Below are positions 48,801-61,038 of a stretch of 64,000 nt of DNA, piece after piece. Source of the stretch: Metridium senile (lineage: Eukaryota; Cnidaria; Anthozoa; Actiniaria; Metridiidae); contig OX459110.1 of the NCBI GenBank assembly GCA_949775045.1, positions 6,766,229 to 6,830,228 on the forward strand, read 5' to 3'. Below the pieces are notes generated by a model that was not told where the DNA came from, searched no databases, and saw only the letters and a program-made list of their open reading frames with translations. Position 1 is the first letter of the stretch. Every line of letters begins with the position of its first letter. The position numbers and the translations under genes were made by a program.

Positions 48801-51800
48801 ATGTATTTTCTTTAGAAAGTTTACTTCGCTCTTTATACGGGTTTCCTGCGTTTTGAGATCGACTTACTAGCTGTTGTTTAGTACCGGTTTACGGGTCACG
48901 TTTACATAATCTGTAATCGGATCTACTTTTCCTCAAAGCTCGTTTTTCTGTCCTGTTTACTCGGAATCCTGAGGGAAAAGTAGGGACTGTTGGCAGTCTA
49001 CTTTTCTCTCCCCAAGTCGCTCTGTCCCTCCCATTGAGACTGGCTACGTAGGCTACTAGCCTGCGTAGCGGTTCCTATCCCCTAAGAGGGTCCTGAAGGG
49101 GGTCCTGAAGGGGGTCCTGAAGGGGGTCCTGAAGGGGGTCCTGAAGGGGGTGTCTGATCCCATTTCCCACTCTATTTTTTTTGGCAAAATCCCATTCCCA
49201 GTTATATATTTTCGGAAATTCCCACTCCCCTTTTCAGGTCTTCGAGAGTTGGCATTGTCTGCCATCTTTGTTCATTGCGTAAGTGCTTGGTCCATGGAAG
49301 ACTAAATGTATTGAGTAACACCGCTGACCATTATGATCAATGACATGCTTAACTTGGGGATTGGGAACTACACATGTAAATCTGCTGTATTGTAGAACTG
49401 TTTTTTCTACTAAACAACTACCTTTTTGTTAAAAAAATGTTTTTTGACTTTCGTTTTTAATGTTTTTAAGAGAGGTAAAAAGCAAACCCATCTGCCGTTG
49501 TTCTTCTCATTCCCAGTGGACAAAAATGCCAGTCCTAGTCCAAAATAAGGCCAATGCCAGTCCCATTTTACCCCTTCAGCCCTAAGAGCCGCTGCGCAGT
49601 CATGGAACATCTACAACAACAACAGCAAGGGGCAAGCGATGCATCAAGTTTGGCATTAAAAATTAAACATATCGGATATTTTGGATTAACACACATTAAA
49701 ATCATTATCACCATCATTTTTATTATCAATTATATCACATGTTATTAGCTATTGTTATTGTTATGTACTTACGGTACGATCAATTCTTTTCGTGGGAATA
49801 TGATTCGGTTGTGCTGATCTGTTACAAACACGTTTAAGGGATTGTCAAGAAGACTTGGAAAGCCAGTGCACCCCCATCGACTATTGTACTTTGCGTGACT
49901 TGCACAACGTACTCGTCCTGATAAATGCACAAGCTTGATAGCTGCAATGAGACCACCTTTGACATAGTTATCGAACGAACCAAACACACCACCTTTTGTT
50001 TCAAAGCAAACTTGTTGGTTTCTAGTGTTCAACTTGACCCAATCGCTTGTTGCTCCATCGGCGCCTTTAGTAGAGATTAAAAGAAGGAAAACCAGATAAA
50101 TGTCTGATGAAAATACTTTGTTCTTAATTCAATTCTGTCAAGATTTCCATAAGTATATAGCATAGTATGTATGTAAGACTGAGACAGACGTTGCTGCCAA
50201 TATAGATTCAGAGAATAAGGGTGAAACTGAGGTTTTGTTTTTTAATAGTATGTACTGACGAATGTAGCAACTTAAATTTAACTTGAATTTGTTTAATGGC
50301 CTCTTGAATTTTTGATATGCCAAGTTAACTATAATATGGAACCAGATTCTCATTACCTTTAAAGCATTTATTTTGTTTCATGGTAGTTTACACTTTGGTA
50401 ATATAAACCCGGAGTAACTAATAATCGATAAATCGATAATTCGATACAAATGGATAATCATCGATCAGTTTGCATGGCAAAAACAGCACGAACACAAAAA
50501 GTACAATATCAAATGTAAATGTTGAATTTTGGCCCCGATGGTACGCCGTATTTAATAGCCTGTTATTTTCAATTGTAGCCTTTTATTAATGTTTCAGTTT
50601 AATTGTAATATTATATTGGAATGCAGCTTTACTGAGTCAGTAAACGGGAACTAACATGAAACAAAAACACATTCTTCAAGTGGTAGGGGTGGTCGGTATA
50701 AACCTTGATGTTCTCATGGACAAAACTCTCTCTTTTAATGATCACATCAATCAAATCTGCACAAAAACATACTGCGCTATAAGATCTATTGGTCGTATCC
50801 GCAAATATGTTCCTAAAGGTGCCCTGAACATGCTTATTAATTCACTAGTGATATCTCGTCTTGACTTCTGTAACTCTCTCCTCTATGGTCTACCAAAATA
50901 TCAAACAGATAAACTTCAAAGAATCCAGAACACTGCTGCACGTATAATAACAGGTCAACGCAGGAATGAACACATCACACCTATACTCAAACGTCTTCAC
51001 TGGCTCCCAGTCCAAGCAAGATCTAAATTCAAGCTTCTTCTAATCACTTACAAAATTCTTAATGGCCAATCTGCTGACTACTTAAAATCTACCATCAAGC
51101 CATACTGTCCTAAACGAAATCTACGTTCACAAAACCGTTAACTTCTCACTGTCCCTGATGTAAAAACTAACTATTATGGTGCCCTTTCTTTCAGTTTTGC
51201 TGCCCCTTCACTTTGGAACTCATTACCTGATGACATTAAAAACGTTAAATCGTTATCTTCATTTAAGTGTAAACTCAAGTCCTTCCTCTTTTCACAATAT
51301 TTTGTATAATTAATCACTTTTATTTAATTTATACATGTAAGGCGCATTGAGACTAGAAATGCGCCATATAAACACATTAAATTATTATTATTATTATTAT
51401 TATACCTTTTAGGGTTGAAAGTATTTCCTGTGCGTACCTTTTAGGGCCTTTTAGGGGTTAAAATCAGCAAGATTTTGACTAACAGTTATTTTACGTATGT
51501 GCGTACCTTTTAGGTACGATCACTCCTACCACTTGGATAAAGTGAGTACCTCCCCACCCCCCACCCCCCCCCCCCCCCACCACCCCCCCAGCTACACCTA
51601 CTATAGATTCTCATCGATCACGTGACCAAATTGAAAGTCCTTAAATTGTCGCTTAAACTGTAAACAATCACTGTATTCATGAGGCATAAGGCATGAGGCT
51701 ATTACTTAAGATTTTTAGTAAGAAATGTATATGGCAAAAGCATTTCTGGTTGGGTTGATTACATCCTTAACCAGATCTTTTCTGCGATACAAAGAGCATT

Positions 51801-53135
51801 TTAGACCACATCAGCTTAAAGCAGATGACCAATACGGAGCCAGTGAATTCAGGCGTCGAAATTACAATTTAACTCAAACCAAAACGCTTTAGAGGTTAAA
51901 AGTTTAATCAAGAAACAATTTCGTTTATGTGCCAGTCAAAAAAGGTAACATTTGTGGCTAATTTACATCAGTTTTACGGCTCTAGAAAACGCGTGACAAT
52001 GTTGCGTGACGTGAATTTCGATTCCAATATCTCGAAGACGAAACAACAAAAAACAGCCAAACTTTCAGAAATAATATGTTTCAAGCACATCTACAAAATA
52101 TTAGAGTACCAGCCTTCTACGATTTATAGTTAAGATTTTAGCATTTGGATGACGTCACATGAAAACCGAGAATAGGAATTTTCAAATTACATTTAGAAAA
52201 GCTTGAAAGCATGAACCTATTTTAGGTTGTATTTTTTTCAATTTAGGAATTTCTAAACTAATCAATTTAGATTACTTGTGTAGTTCTGTTACCCTATTGA
52301 AATAAAGTGCAGATTAATATCGATTTGTGCCTTAGCGGTTCTTGTTCTTGTTAATGTACTTCAAAAAACTAGAAATTTTAAACGTACACCAGATAAACCA
52401 CTACCTAACATGCCAATTTATGTATAAATATGATAAAAACATCCTTCCCTCTAGCATCTTTTTAAACTATTTTAAGACAAACAATCAAATACACAAATAT
52501 GAAACTAGATCGTCAGATAAACTGCATATCAACTATAGTAGAACAAATTACAGAAAAATGTCCCTAAAAAACTTTGGCATACCCCTGATATGGAATGCTC
52601 TGAGTGACGATGTAAAAAATCGCATTCACTCAGACAATTCAAAAGAAAAATCAATATATTGCTTGTAAATTCATTTAATTTGTAAAATGAAAAAAAAAAA
52701 AAAAAACAAACAAAAAAACATGTGCTATTATAATTTTATCAATTATCAATTATAATCAATTATCAATTATAAGTATCTATACTTAGATATTATATATATT
52801 GTTGCTTGTAAACAAATATATACATGATTATATTTTAATATATGTAAATTTTATCATTTATTATAAATAATTATTCTACATCGGTTATTTTATTATAATA
52901 ATCAAGTCGCCAAAAAATATGTATATATATATAAAACAATATGTAATTATAGAAGGAAATCTCCTAGAAAAGTCTTTAAAGACTTGCTGAGATTTTCTTG
53001 CCACATTAATATGCTTATAAATTGTAATTACATGACAAAAAAAAGAGGCGAATAAAATTAAATGTACTTACCTTGCCAATAAAGACAGCCAGTAGCAAAT
53101 AAAAACACATTGATAGCAACAATATATCGAGCCAT
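45864..53135 (-). CDS. Small secreted protein of unknown family, complete, three exons
   Basis: Exons 53135-53072, 50064-49773 and 46080-45864 join in phase with GT-AG borders and give 190 residues plus TGA. The ATG at 53135 opens a signal peptide (MARYIVAINVFLFATGC). The mature part has four cysteines (QQVCFE, RVRCAS, RWGCTG, RVCVDV), which could form two disulfides, and short alternating hydrophobic stretches that suggest an all-beta fold. It ends in GRVCVDVYAKFLK. I do not recognise the family and assign no function; a lineage-restricted secreted or matrix protein is a guess. The first intron contains two LINE 3' ends and the second contains the 1.5-kb foldback element, so the gene body is mostly transposon. 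An AATAAA on the minus strand at 45651-45646, about 215 bp past the stop, may be its poly(A) signal. The intact reading frame across three exons is the main support. Confidence 0.77.
46537..48030. mobile_element. Foldback element with ACGGACC-type repeats, 10-bp TSD
   Basis: The termini GGGTGTCGGG / CCCGACACCC are flanked by a perfect 10-bp duplication, caaatgggtc (46527-46536 and 48031-48040). Each arm of about 340 bp has a run of 7-8 bp GC-rich units (acggacc, gcggacc), then A-rich or T-rich sequence, ending near ctcactaataggttaattct (46860-46880 against 47700-47720). The centre (46880-47690) has no recognisable transposase. The 10-bp duplication suggests a Mutator- or Foldback-like transposase supplied in trans. 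It sits in intron 2 of the secreted-protein gene. Confidence 0.88.
48216..48290. mobile_element. Short relative of the hAT-like element
   Basis: A 75-bp near-palindrome starting TGCCTGCGTGCAGCC with acccgtaataacc at its centre, matching the ends of the element at 61498. No clear target duplication. Confidence 0.6.
48703..48775. mobile_element. 73-bp hairpin element, 9-bp TSD
   Basis: CAACCTCGTTCCCAGGGCCC pairs with its complement ending at 48775, leaving only a short loop. Flanks are a perfect 9-bp duplication, actcaacgt (48694-48702, 48776-48784). Related to 60221-60466. Confidence 0.85.
49080..49155. repeat. 12-bp minisatellite gggggtcctgaa, six copies
   Basis: Units from 49080 to about 49150; followed by gtgtctgatcccatttccc. 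Confidence 0.85.
50656..51400 (+). mobile_element. CR1-like LINE 3' end: reverse-transcriptase C-terminus and (ATT)n tail, inactive
   Basis: The frame from 50656 carries hallmarks of the RT tail region of CR1/Jockey-group LINEs: GINLDVLMDKTLSFNDHI, SRLDFCNSLLYGLP, KLQRIQNTAARIITG and HITPILKRLHWLPVQAR. A TAA at 51139 interrupts it, after which the same frame resumes (SFSFAAPSLWNSLPDDIK, then FKCKLKSFLFSQYF) to a natural stop near 51309. The 3' UTR has a GCGC-rich stem (aaggcgcattgag / gcgccatataaa) and a terminal ATT array. The element is 5'-truncated, so endonuclease and RT core are missing. It lies antisense in intron 1 of the secreted-protein gene. Confidence 0.9.
51545..51592. repeat. C-rich tract
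   Basis: Runs of C up to about 14 broken by single A, in the intron between the two LINE ends. Confidence 0.85.
52342..52710 (+). mobile_element. Non-LTR retrotransposon 3' fragment with poly(A)
   Basis: The open frame at 52342-52668 matches the extreme C-terminus of LINE ORF2 proteins: FMYKYDKNILPSSIF, then HKYETRSSDKLH, YSRTNYRKMSLKNFGIPLIW and NALSDDVK. The last is the usual P-x-x-W-N-x-L-P motif with Ser for Pro. An A-rich tail follows at 52687-52720. It differs from the neighbouring CR1-like element, which has an ATT tail, so it belongs to another clade. 5'-truncated and non-functional. Also antisense in intron 1 of the secreted-protein gene. Confidence 0.75.
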
Positions 53136-54684
53136 TGTATATAATAGTACGACTTCCAAATGTTTCTGAGGTTAAGAAATGGATGTCTATATATATAGGT
53201 GTTTGCTGCGGATTTATTTACAGTGATGCTCTCTTGGTTACGTATATACAGCACGTCTTTGCCAGTTTGATCGCATTCCAGATATACGTACAGGAAGTGA
53301 TAAATACCATCAAAATCAAATATTTTTTTTCAACAATTTTGTTGAGTGATTGCTAACTGCTACATTATCACGAAATAAGAGTACAAAGAGAATTTACAGC
53401 ACCCAAAGGGGAAAACGCAAACGGGACTCTAATAACTCTAACTCCATGCACGGCACCTCCTTACATTAAAGAGAGCAGGCTTTTCCGTGCTCTGTTCAGT
53501 TATACAGCACAGCGCTCGACCAATCATACCGCGCGTATTATCTTAAATATATAATACTATATAATAGAATTGCATGTAACGTGAAAATTATTATTAAAAT
53601 AATTAGTAATTATTGTTAAAAAGAACTAACTAAATTTATAACTAAAAATAAATGTAAATAAAATCATGTGACAAGGACACCTTTTCAGTTTATTTAAAAA
53701 TAAAGTCATTCTATCCTATGATTTAAAGATGTCCTCGGGCAATTGAAGTAGTGATTTCATTTTTTAAGACTTGGCATAAGAAAATTTGATCATATAATAG
53801 TTTTATATATATCAGTGGAAAAAAAATCGGGGTCATCGTGCTTCATTTCAGGGTAAATATCTGCATGACCATTTGCCAAGCGATGCCCGAGGGGCAAGCT
53901 GTATCCACTGTCTTTTACGCTAATTACGCCAAATTGGGTCAATGATCAATGTTACACAGACGCATCCAGGAAACATCATGTTAGTCGGGTCGCAGAGAAA
54001 CTAGCCTTCTGGCAACTCCTTTTCCTCCTTTAATTGGTTTGGGCGACCCTACTTCTCGGAAGGGCGGCTTTTCAACATATCCCGGAGAATAATGCTTTCG
54101 ATCGGTCAAAGTGCTGGCTTAACATCTAGAAATTTAGGTAATATAGATATATATATAGTAACATATAGTTGGTATGTGAGAAACAGGAGAATTTCTTGAA
54201 ACGTAGTAACATTCAGCAGATCATCGTCGCATCGTATTTCGTAACTGCATATTTGCTATTTTCTATGATCTAATTTTCGCTTATCGCGGGTCGCGGGTAA
54301 ATGTCGCGGGTAAAAGTTGCGGGTATGAAAAACGTCTGCGGGTAAAAGTCGGGGGCGAAAAATTTTATTTTTTCATTTTTATGTACTTGTTTTTATTATA
54401 AATATCATGAAAATCCATAAATGAATATTAAAATCTACTTTGTTGATGAAAACATGCAATTCTTGTACAAAATTATTTAGATCATATTTATAAAATATTA
54501 ACATAGCAAAAGATCTACATTTACAATGCCATATCTTGTTATTATTGTAGCATTGACACTAGAATCGTGAGGCGTGAACCGTGTAAGGTGGGGGTTAAGT
54601 TTAGGGTGGGGAACATGCATAACAACAGGTAGCCCAAGCTCTGAATTACGTCATTGAATATGCTTGTAAATTAGTGAATAGACC
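53136..54684. other. Upstream region of the secreted-protein gene
   Basis: No gene seen. Includes a gcgggtaaa-type repeat (54287-54360). Confidence 0.4.
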
Positions 54685-54907
54685 AGTTTCGTGTTATTTA
54701 GCACCGCTGTACTATTTGACAAAAGGCGCATTTGCACAGGCTTAGCCTCAATTCAGAGTAAATGCAAATGTGTTTTCTTTTGTTAAGCGGTAACATTTTT
54801 TCGTGCTTTGCTTGGGATTTGTGAATATTTTGACAACAAATCGAGGCTTAGCCTGTGCAAATGCGCCTTTTGTCAAATAGTACAGCGGTGATAGATAACG
54901 TGAAACT
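54685..54907. mobile_element. MITE with AGTTTCGTGTTAT ends
   Basis: Arms share gcaccgctgtactatttgac and gcgcatttgcacaggcttag. A second copy is at 58564-58742. Confidence 0.65.
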
Positions 54908-55380
54908 ATATACAACAGCTTCAGTATGCCCACTTTATTATTCAGTATATTCAATGATTCCACGAAATCGAGTCTTTCATGAGCTCATAGCCGACGAGCC
55001 GAAAAAATTTGTAACATGGTCATTGGAAACCATTTCCGAATATGACAGTTCCCAAAACGTAAACTGCGATTTTAAGGGCTCAAACGTCAATTAGTAAAAA
55101 CGGTATATCCAGATGTTTGTGGCATGCTATAAGAGTGTGACAAGAAAGCATATATCAGTTATGCTCTCTTGACAGTGACCATGGCGACGATATATAAAAA
55201 AGCAGCTGTTATGTCTTAAAAAGCGAATGAAATGTGATGACCACTAAAAGATGCGCATAAATAATGTGCTTTCATTATCAAGCCCTCCACTACACTGATG
55301 ACTTCAGTCCATATCTGACTGCGAATCTGGAGTACTAGTCGGGCGGCGCGGCACACTAGTAGCCTAGTGAGTAAATATAT

Positions 55381-55519
55381 CTTATTAGACAGTTTGATGT
55401 GTAATATGGCTGGATATTTTACCGTGAAACGCTGTATTTTGACGAGCCTCCGGGCGAGTCAAAATGCAAGTTAACGAGTAAAATATCCAGCCATATTACA
55501 CATCAAACTGTTTAATAAG
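55381..55519. mobile_element. MITE hairpin cttattagacagtttgatg
   Basis: Perfectly matched arms of about 40 bp, including gtgtaatatggctggatatt. A second, shorter hairpin (gacgagtaaaaatatcgc) follows at 55589-55664. Confidence 0.65.
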
Positions 55520-56049
55520 TTATTTATTATCCAATCAAAAGGATTTTGTTCTTTTATAATGGAAAATATTGTTTTACTTCAGGGCTAGATAGACGAGTAA
55601 AAATATCGCTGGATATTTTTACTCGATCCAGTACTACTCGTGCGATATTTTTACTCGTCTATGACTAGTTGGATAATACGAAACAGTTTTTAAACCTTAC
55701 AGTTAATAACGTTCCCTCTTACTGTGATCTGATCACTTACATCAAATACAAGCGGTATTTTTCATTAACTCTTCGAGAACATAGGTGTAATTTCCTTTTA
55801 ATATCACATATATAAAAATACGAGTTTCTGAGAATAAAAGTGCAGGGCAATGAATCAATTTGTACAAAAGTTCCCGGATGTGTGCACTTAATTAATTGCA
55901 CGGTATTAAGAAAAAATTCACAGTTCGTCAGCCAATCGGAATCGACTATTTTTTGTAGATGTGATATTAATAAAGAATCAAAACAAATGAATTTCAATTT
56001 CAATTTTTTTTTTGGTTTTTGTTTAATTTATAGTGTACCAAGTTTGTGC

Positions 56050-56055
56050 TTTATT
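56050..56055 (-). promoter_or_regulatory. Candidate poly(A) signal of the SLC49A4-like gene
   Basis: AATAAA on the minus strand (ttatt-type hexamer on the plus strand) about 190 bp after the stop. Position is plausible, but AT richness makes chance matches common. Confidence 0.3.
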
Positions 56056-56149
56056 TGACCATATTATTTAATAAGCTAGGTTATAAATATTTAAATATGA
56101 GTCCATCGAGGAAACAGATGTATCATACAACGAATTGAAAAATTACTTA

Positions 56150-56243
56150 ACTTACTGGCTACCCTCCCATACAATAAAAAACGCCATTGTGTTTCACCGA
56201 GGCTAGTCAGTCAAGAACAAAAGCAAGTCGCCATATTTACATC
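56150..56243. repeat. Dispersed hairpin repeat, copy in the 3' UTR
   Basis: Pair of the repeat at 57255-57360. It begins at the TAG stop of the SLC49A4-like gene, so the 3' UTR starts with repeat DNA. Confidence 0.55.
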
Positions 56244-58072
56244 CTATTTGGACAGATCCTCTGAGGATTTTTCGTCCAAATCAAGTCTTGTGAACTTTGC
56301 CTTATAAATCAATAACCCAGGAACACATATAGCATTAAATACGACTGTTGCCCAATTCATCCATTCGACGTTCATTCCAGGAAACATAAATACGACAGTA
56401 AATGACAAATACACTATATAACCACCGACCAATAGCATTACAGCAGTCAGACATCCAGATAGAGGGTATACACTCTCGATCGCCATCTCAAATAACAGCG
56501 GTGTAGTGCCGTTAAAGAACAGTCCACCCATTATGATGGATGCATATAGAAGCGTTTGTGAGAAGGGAATGATTCTGGAGGCGGTCAGGCTGAATAGAAG
56601 TTGAGATATCGATGTACCAAGAAACATGACAATCAGTACAGATTTGGTTTGCTTTTTGGCGTAGTCTACATATCTGTAAATGAAGGATTAGACAGCTAAA
56701 ACTAGAAACATATATACATCAGACAAAACAAAATAATAATAATAATCAGTAATTAATTGACATTATTTTTCATAGTTCTGGCCACACTCGCTTCGCCCAT
56801 TTTGTGTTTGAACATTGAAACCATTTTAGAGAAATTTATAATACGCTTTGTACCAATAAAAAGGGCTATTAGCTATTGGCTTAGAAGATAATGTAAATTT
56901 CTTAATAATTGTTAAAACAATTATATGCAGAAGCAGAAGGCGAAGTGAATGCCAAAAAATATTCCGAACTTCTCGAACCAATCAGCGTGCACGATTTTCT
57001 GTAATCACCTGTGTAAAATACTAGTTAACAATTATATGCAGAAGGCAAGGTGAATACCGGCAAATAACCAAACTTCTCGAACCAATCAGCGTGCGCGATT
57101 TTCTGTAATCACTTGCGTAAATATAGTAAGAAACAGTTATTCGCTGATGGCGAGGTGAACACCGACAAATAAAAAAATAAAATTAGGCTTAATTGGTGAA
57201 TCGTATACACCGAATCGAAATGTGACGACCAATTTGAATAACCGCCATTCTTCCTGACTGGCTAGCCTCTCATACAAATGATGCTTCATTGTGTTCCCAC
57301 GTGAACACGAGGCTAGGCAGTAAAGGACAATCACAAGTCGCCATATTTTATACGTTATTTTCAATTTATCGACGACAGCCTTCTAAAAATTGGTGCAATT
57401 ACCTTGCTATGCTGATTCCAGAGCAACATCCTGCGATGATAGAAGCACAACCAAGCCATCCAGCTAGATGCTCACCAATACCAAACGGTTCTACAGCCAG
57501 TGCAAGTACAGCTATCCAACCAATATACACACCATAACTTATAGCAAAAAAGAATGATAAATGTAGGTACGATTTGTCTTGCAAAAGTTGTTTTATTTCT
57601 TCTCTATATGCTTCAGGTCTAGTGATTTCAGAAGATGGTGATGGTGGCAGAGGTGGCTTCGAAGGGAAATATATCAACACACAAACCAACAGTACGGCAC
57701 TTACAATCAACTGAATCACCATGTATATAGTAATATTGTCACGCATTCTATCGACATCGTATAACGTGACATTAGTTGCGTTGCTTAGTGATATTGTAGG
57801 AACCAAGGCTGGTCCGCTGACGTAGGTAATGGAAAGACCTAAGTAAGGCACTAGTGTTGCTATTGCGGTTGCAGTAGTTCGTTCGTTGAGTGGGAACCAA
57901 ACAGCAGAGAGAAATGGCGGTGCTCCGAGACCAATTGGACAACTTAACATAGCAATGAACTGTCCAAAGTTGATGAGCAATGTTCGCATGGTTGAATTGC
58001 TAGATGGAATGGCTTGGAAAGCTTTGCCAACAGTCATAAGTAAAGCACATACGATAACTGATACACGAAGTC
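56244..58072 (-). CDS. SLC49A4: SLC49A4 (DIRC2)-like major facilitator transporter, last two exons only
   Basis: Exon 58072-57403 begins in phase 1 after a good acceptor and joins exon 56673-56244, ending in TAG; together about 366 residues. The order of motifs matches SLC49A4: GLRVSVIV at the entry of a helix, PPFLSAVWF followed by ERTTATAIA, a cytosolic loop with PSKPPLPPS, the helix FAISYGVYIGWIAVL, GCCSGISIAR split by the intron, then RYVDYAKK and the final four helices. In vertebrates this is a lysosomal-membrane major facilitator; pyridoxine export has been reported for the family. The first 110-130 residues are missing and were not found between 58073 and 64000, so they may lie beyond the right edge after a long intron. 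The stop is followed by a dispersed repeat that also occurs in the intron (57255-57360). A candidate AATAAA lies about 190 bp past the stop. Confidence 0.9.
56916..57172. repeat. Tandem duplication, 2.4 copies of a ~110-bp unit, in the SLC49A4-like intron
   Basis: aacaattatatgcagaag, cttctcgaaccaatcagcgt and gattttctgtaatcac recur in order at 56916, 57027 and, partly, 57132. The intron also holds the 57255 repeat. Confidence 0.75.
57255..57360. repeat. Dispersed hairpin repeat, copy in the SLC49A4-like intron
   Basis: Blocks actggct, cctc.catacaa, cattgtgtt, gaggcta and caagtcgccatatttta match, in order, the sequence right after the gene's stop codon (56150-56243). Confidence 0.6.
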
Positions 58073-58563
58073 CTAGAAAAGAACATATAGAAACTCCTTA
58101 TTAGCAATATGACAACAAAGGTGACAACAAATAACCTGACAGTGCCTCACATCCTTAATATTCTACTATTTATATACTTTTCTTTGGGCTTTACGATGAA
58201 AATTCCTGGTGCGACACAGGATAACAAAACAGACGTCGGTGTAACGCAAGACACAATAAAAAAAAAGACAGACCATCTACGGTAGGGATTGAGCTTGGGT
58301 ATTATTGCATTCAGGTGGCACAACTGATCATTGACTAATTAAAAATTATTAACCGAAACGGCCTGACGTCTAAAAATACTTTCGTACATTTAAATTTAAA
58401 ATGCACTTTTCGACTATTTTTTGCATTTCATCTGACATTCTCGTTGCTAGGCGCCAGCCCCTGAAGATGAATAGGCATATCATCATATTTTAAAAGCCTA
58501 CGAATTAATGAAGACAAACAAAGAACAAAGAAACTGGAATAGCGAGGAGGGAGAAAAATACTC

Positions 58564-58742
58564 CAGTTTCATGTTATCTAGCACTGCTGTACTATTTTAC
58601 AAAAGACGCATTTGAACAGGGATAGCCGTAATTCACTTTAATTTGTAAATTATTTTGACAACAAATCGTCAAGGCTTAGCCTGTGCAAATGCGCCCGGCC
58701 CTTTGTCGCTGAAATAGTACAGCAGTGATTGATAACATGACG
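58564..58742. mobile_element. MITE with AGTTTCATGTTAT ends, second copy
   Basis: Shares gcactgctgtactatt and cttagcctgtgcaaatgcgc with 54685-54907; slightly shorter left arm. Confidence 0.6.
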
Positions 58743-60220
58743 CGCTAGTGCTAGTAAGTACAATAATTATTTTATATGTATGTACATCGAATGATTCGCA
58801 TTGTTACTCTTTACTAGCCATTTGCTAGATACTATGTTGTAACTCCAAAAAAAGACAGACTATAAATGCAGAAGTGATACAGAGAGTTATTAGCATTACA
58901 ACTAGACACAACTCAGACAATTGACGCAACTAGAATCACAAGTCGATCACCGACTCTTTTTTAACTCGTGGATTGAAGAACCTCGAGTTATTGGGATGGG
59001 GCTTTTGAACCGGAAGTGTCACTCACTCCCTCCCTCACTCACTCACTAGAGTATCATTGTAACTTTTGAGCCCCTAGCGCTCTACTCAGTGGGCTCCCGG
59101 TGTAAATACGTCACGACCTACCCCACCCCATTTGTAACTTACTCCACGTTCTTACCCTCACGTTCTAAGCTCACAAAGCTATTCACACCATGTAGTCTAT
59201 ATATAAATTTAAAATTTATACCCCAATTAATCACTCTAACTTCTCATCCTTTTTATTCAAATAGGTAATAAGATGTAACTTCTTGATAGAGTTTCTTTTA
59301 TTTGTTACAATGTAATAAAGTAAAAAAATTGAAAAATTTATAGTTTTTCATATGTACATGTGTGTATTTGTTAGTTATTCAGTAATGATAAAATAGATTG
59401 ATTAAGATATAAGAAATCAAAATAAACAAATGTCTTTGGTTAAAAAAGAAACAACTATAATGATCAATAAATAGAGAAACAATGTACAAAACAGTCTTGT
59501 TAAATGATCGCAAAGTTTTTATTAACAATGTAAATGTCATGAATATAATTTAAACAAATCAGTTGAATTTTCCATGCATTAGTGGAATTATTGATAAAGC
59601 AATTGTATTAAATGCTAACAAAGTTGAATAGTAATATAGTTGGTATTTTTCAAAGAAAACAGTTAGACATAAGTAATTATTGAACCGAAGTCTAGTCAGT
59701 TAAATTGTGTATAAAGTTAAGCTTATAAGCTTAAGATTTGAATAAAAGTAATGAGATATTGTTTCGATCTAAGTAAGTTTGGATGTAAGCATAGAAATAA
59801 TAATTGATCACTTTTGCAAATATATCTGTGGCGATGCAGATGTCTTGTAGAGCTTATAAAGAACTTCATTTTATCGTCGACTGTTACAAAAATAATATGT
59901 GAACGTTAACTTAGCTTATCTTTGATTTTGTTGTAAAGAAGAGTCTAACACAAAGAAGTAGTTCTCAAAGGAATCAAATACATCAAAGCCAAACTTAGCC
60001 TGATTTTCAGAGCGGGCCTGGGTCCTACGCTATCGCTTTCTCCCCAAACTCGAAAGCTAGTCCCTGCGACCAAGAGTATTATGTTTGCACATGTTTGCAC
60101 GAAGAAATGCATACCGAGATCTACAGTTAGCATCAGCTGTAAAGCTGCCATCAAAAGCATGTAGATATTTTGTCTGCGCATGCGTTTGTTTTGATGCTAA
60201 AATTCCTTTTCAGGTCGAAT
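58743..60220. other. No gene recognised
   Basis: The upstream exons of the SLC49A4-like gene were looked for and not found. A tcactcactccc tract lies at 59020-59048; the rest is plain AT-rich DNA. Confidence 0.45.
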
Positions 60221-60466
60221 CAATCTCGTACCCAGCGCCCGCGTTACTTTTGGTCTGCGACAAAGAACGTGAGCTCTGGCATAAACCGTTTCTATCAAAG
60301 TCCAGGATTTATTGGACTTCCGGTGTTACAGCGCATGCGTTAGCTAAATTACGCCCATCAGTTTGAAAATGCATGGGCCAATCAAATTCGCTCAGAAACG
60401 GTTTATGCCAGGGCTCACGTTCTTTGTCGCAGACCAAAAGTAACGTGGGCGCTGGGTACGAGGTTG
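60221..60466. mobile_element. 246-bp MITE, 9-bp TSD, relative of the 73-bp hairpin
   Basis: Ends CAATCTCGTACCCAGCGCCC and its near complement, flanked by aggtcgaat on both sides (60212-60220, 60467-60475). A 9-bp duplication suggests a Mutator-like transposase. The inner sequence is also palindromic (gcataaaccgtttct against cagaaacggtttatgc). Confidence 0.85.
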
Positions 60467-60554
60467 AGGTCGAATGAAATAATTTTATGCTGACATGGAA
60501 CATTTGGTTTGCAATCTCATCTTTCACAATTATGTTCATGAACCGAATTACTGA

Positions 60555-60660
60555 GACATAAAATGTTGACTGTCTACTAGTGCGCTGTAGTTAATTATTT
60601 CAATCGAACAAACTCCGGATTGCAAAATATCACACGTCAAAGTCCGACCAAAGTGAAAAG
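60555..60660. repeat. Dispersed repeat, copy of the 24485 family
   Basis: Shares gactgtctactagtgcgctg and cacgtcaaagtccgac with 24485-24610. Confidence 0.5.
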
Positions 60661-61038
60661 AAAGACCAGAACTGCGTACTTTCAAGTAGCATGTTGGACG
60701 ATAAACCAATGTGCAGGTCAAAACTTTTAGTAGAAGTTATAACCAACACGCTACTTTGTGCATTGCATTATATGTAGTGTTTACAACATGAGCGGCCGTG
60801 TTGTATCGCCGATACAACACGGACGCGAATGTTGTAAACTACTTAAAAAATGTCTAGGTAAGCTCTTTCATATTTGACCAAAATTTTCAAGATTAAAATA
60901 AATTTTGCCGTAAAATTACCAGTTAAAACTTATGCAAATCAGGATATACAACACTAGTGTTGTATCAGATTTACAACACTCGTCATGGTCATGGTTTCTT
61001 TTGAAAATGTCTCATTAATTATTCATGAATTTTTTAAT

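Noticed and set aside
59945..60181. 78-codon minus frame upstream of the SLC49A4-like exons
   Set aside because: No family motif and no suitable donor; AT-rich intergenic DNA.
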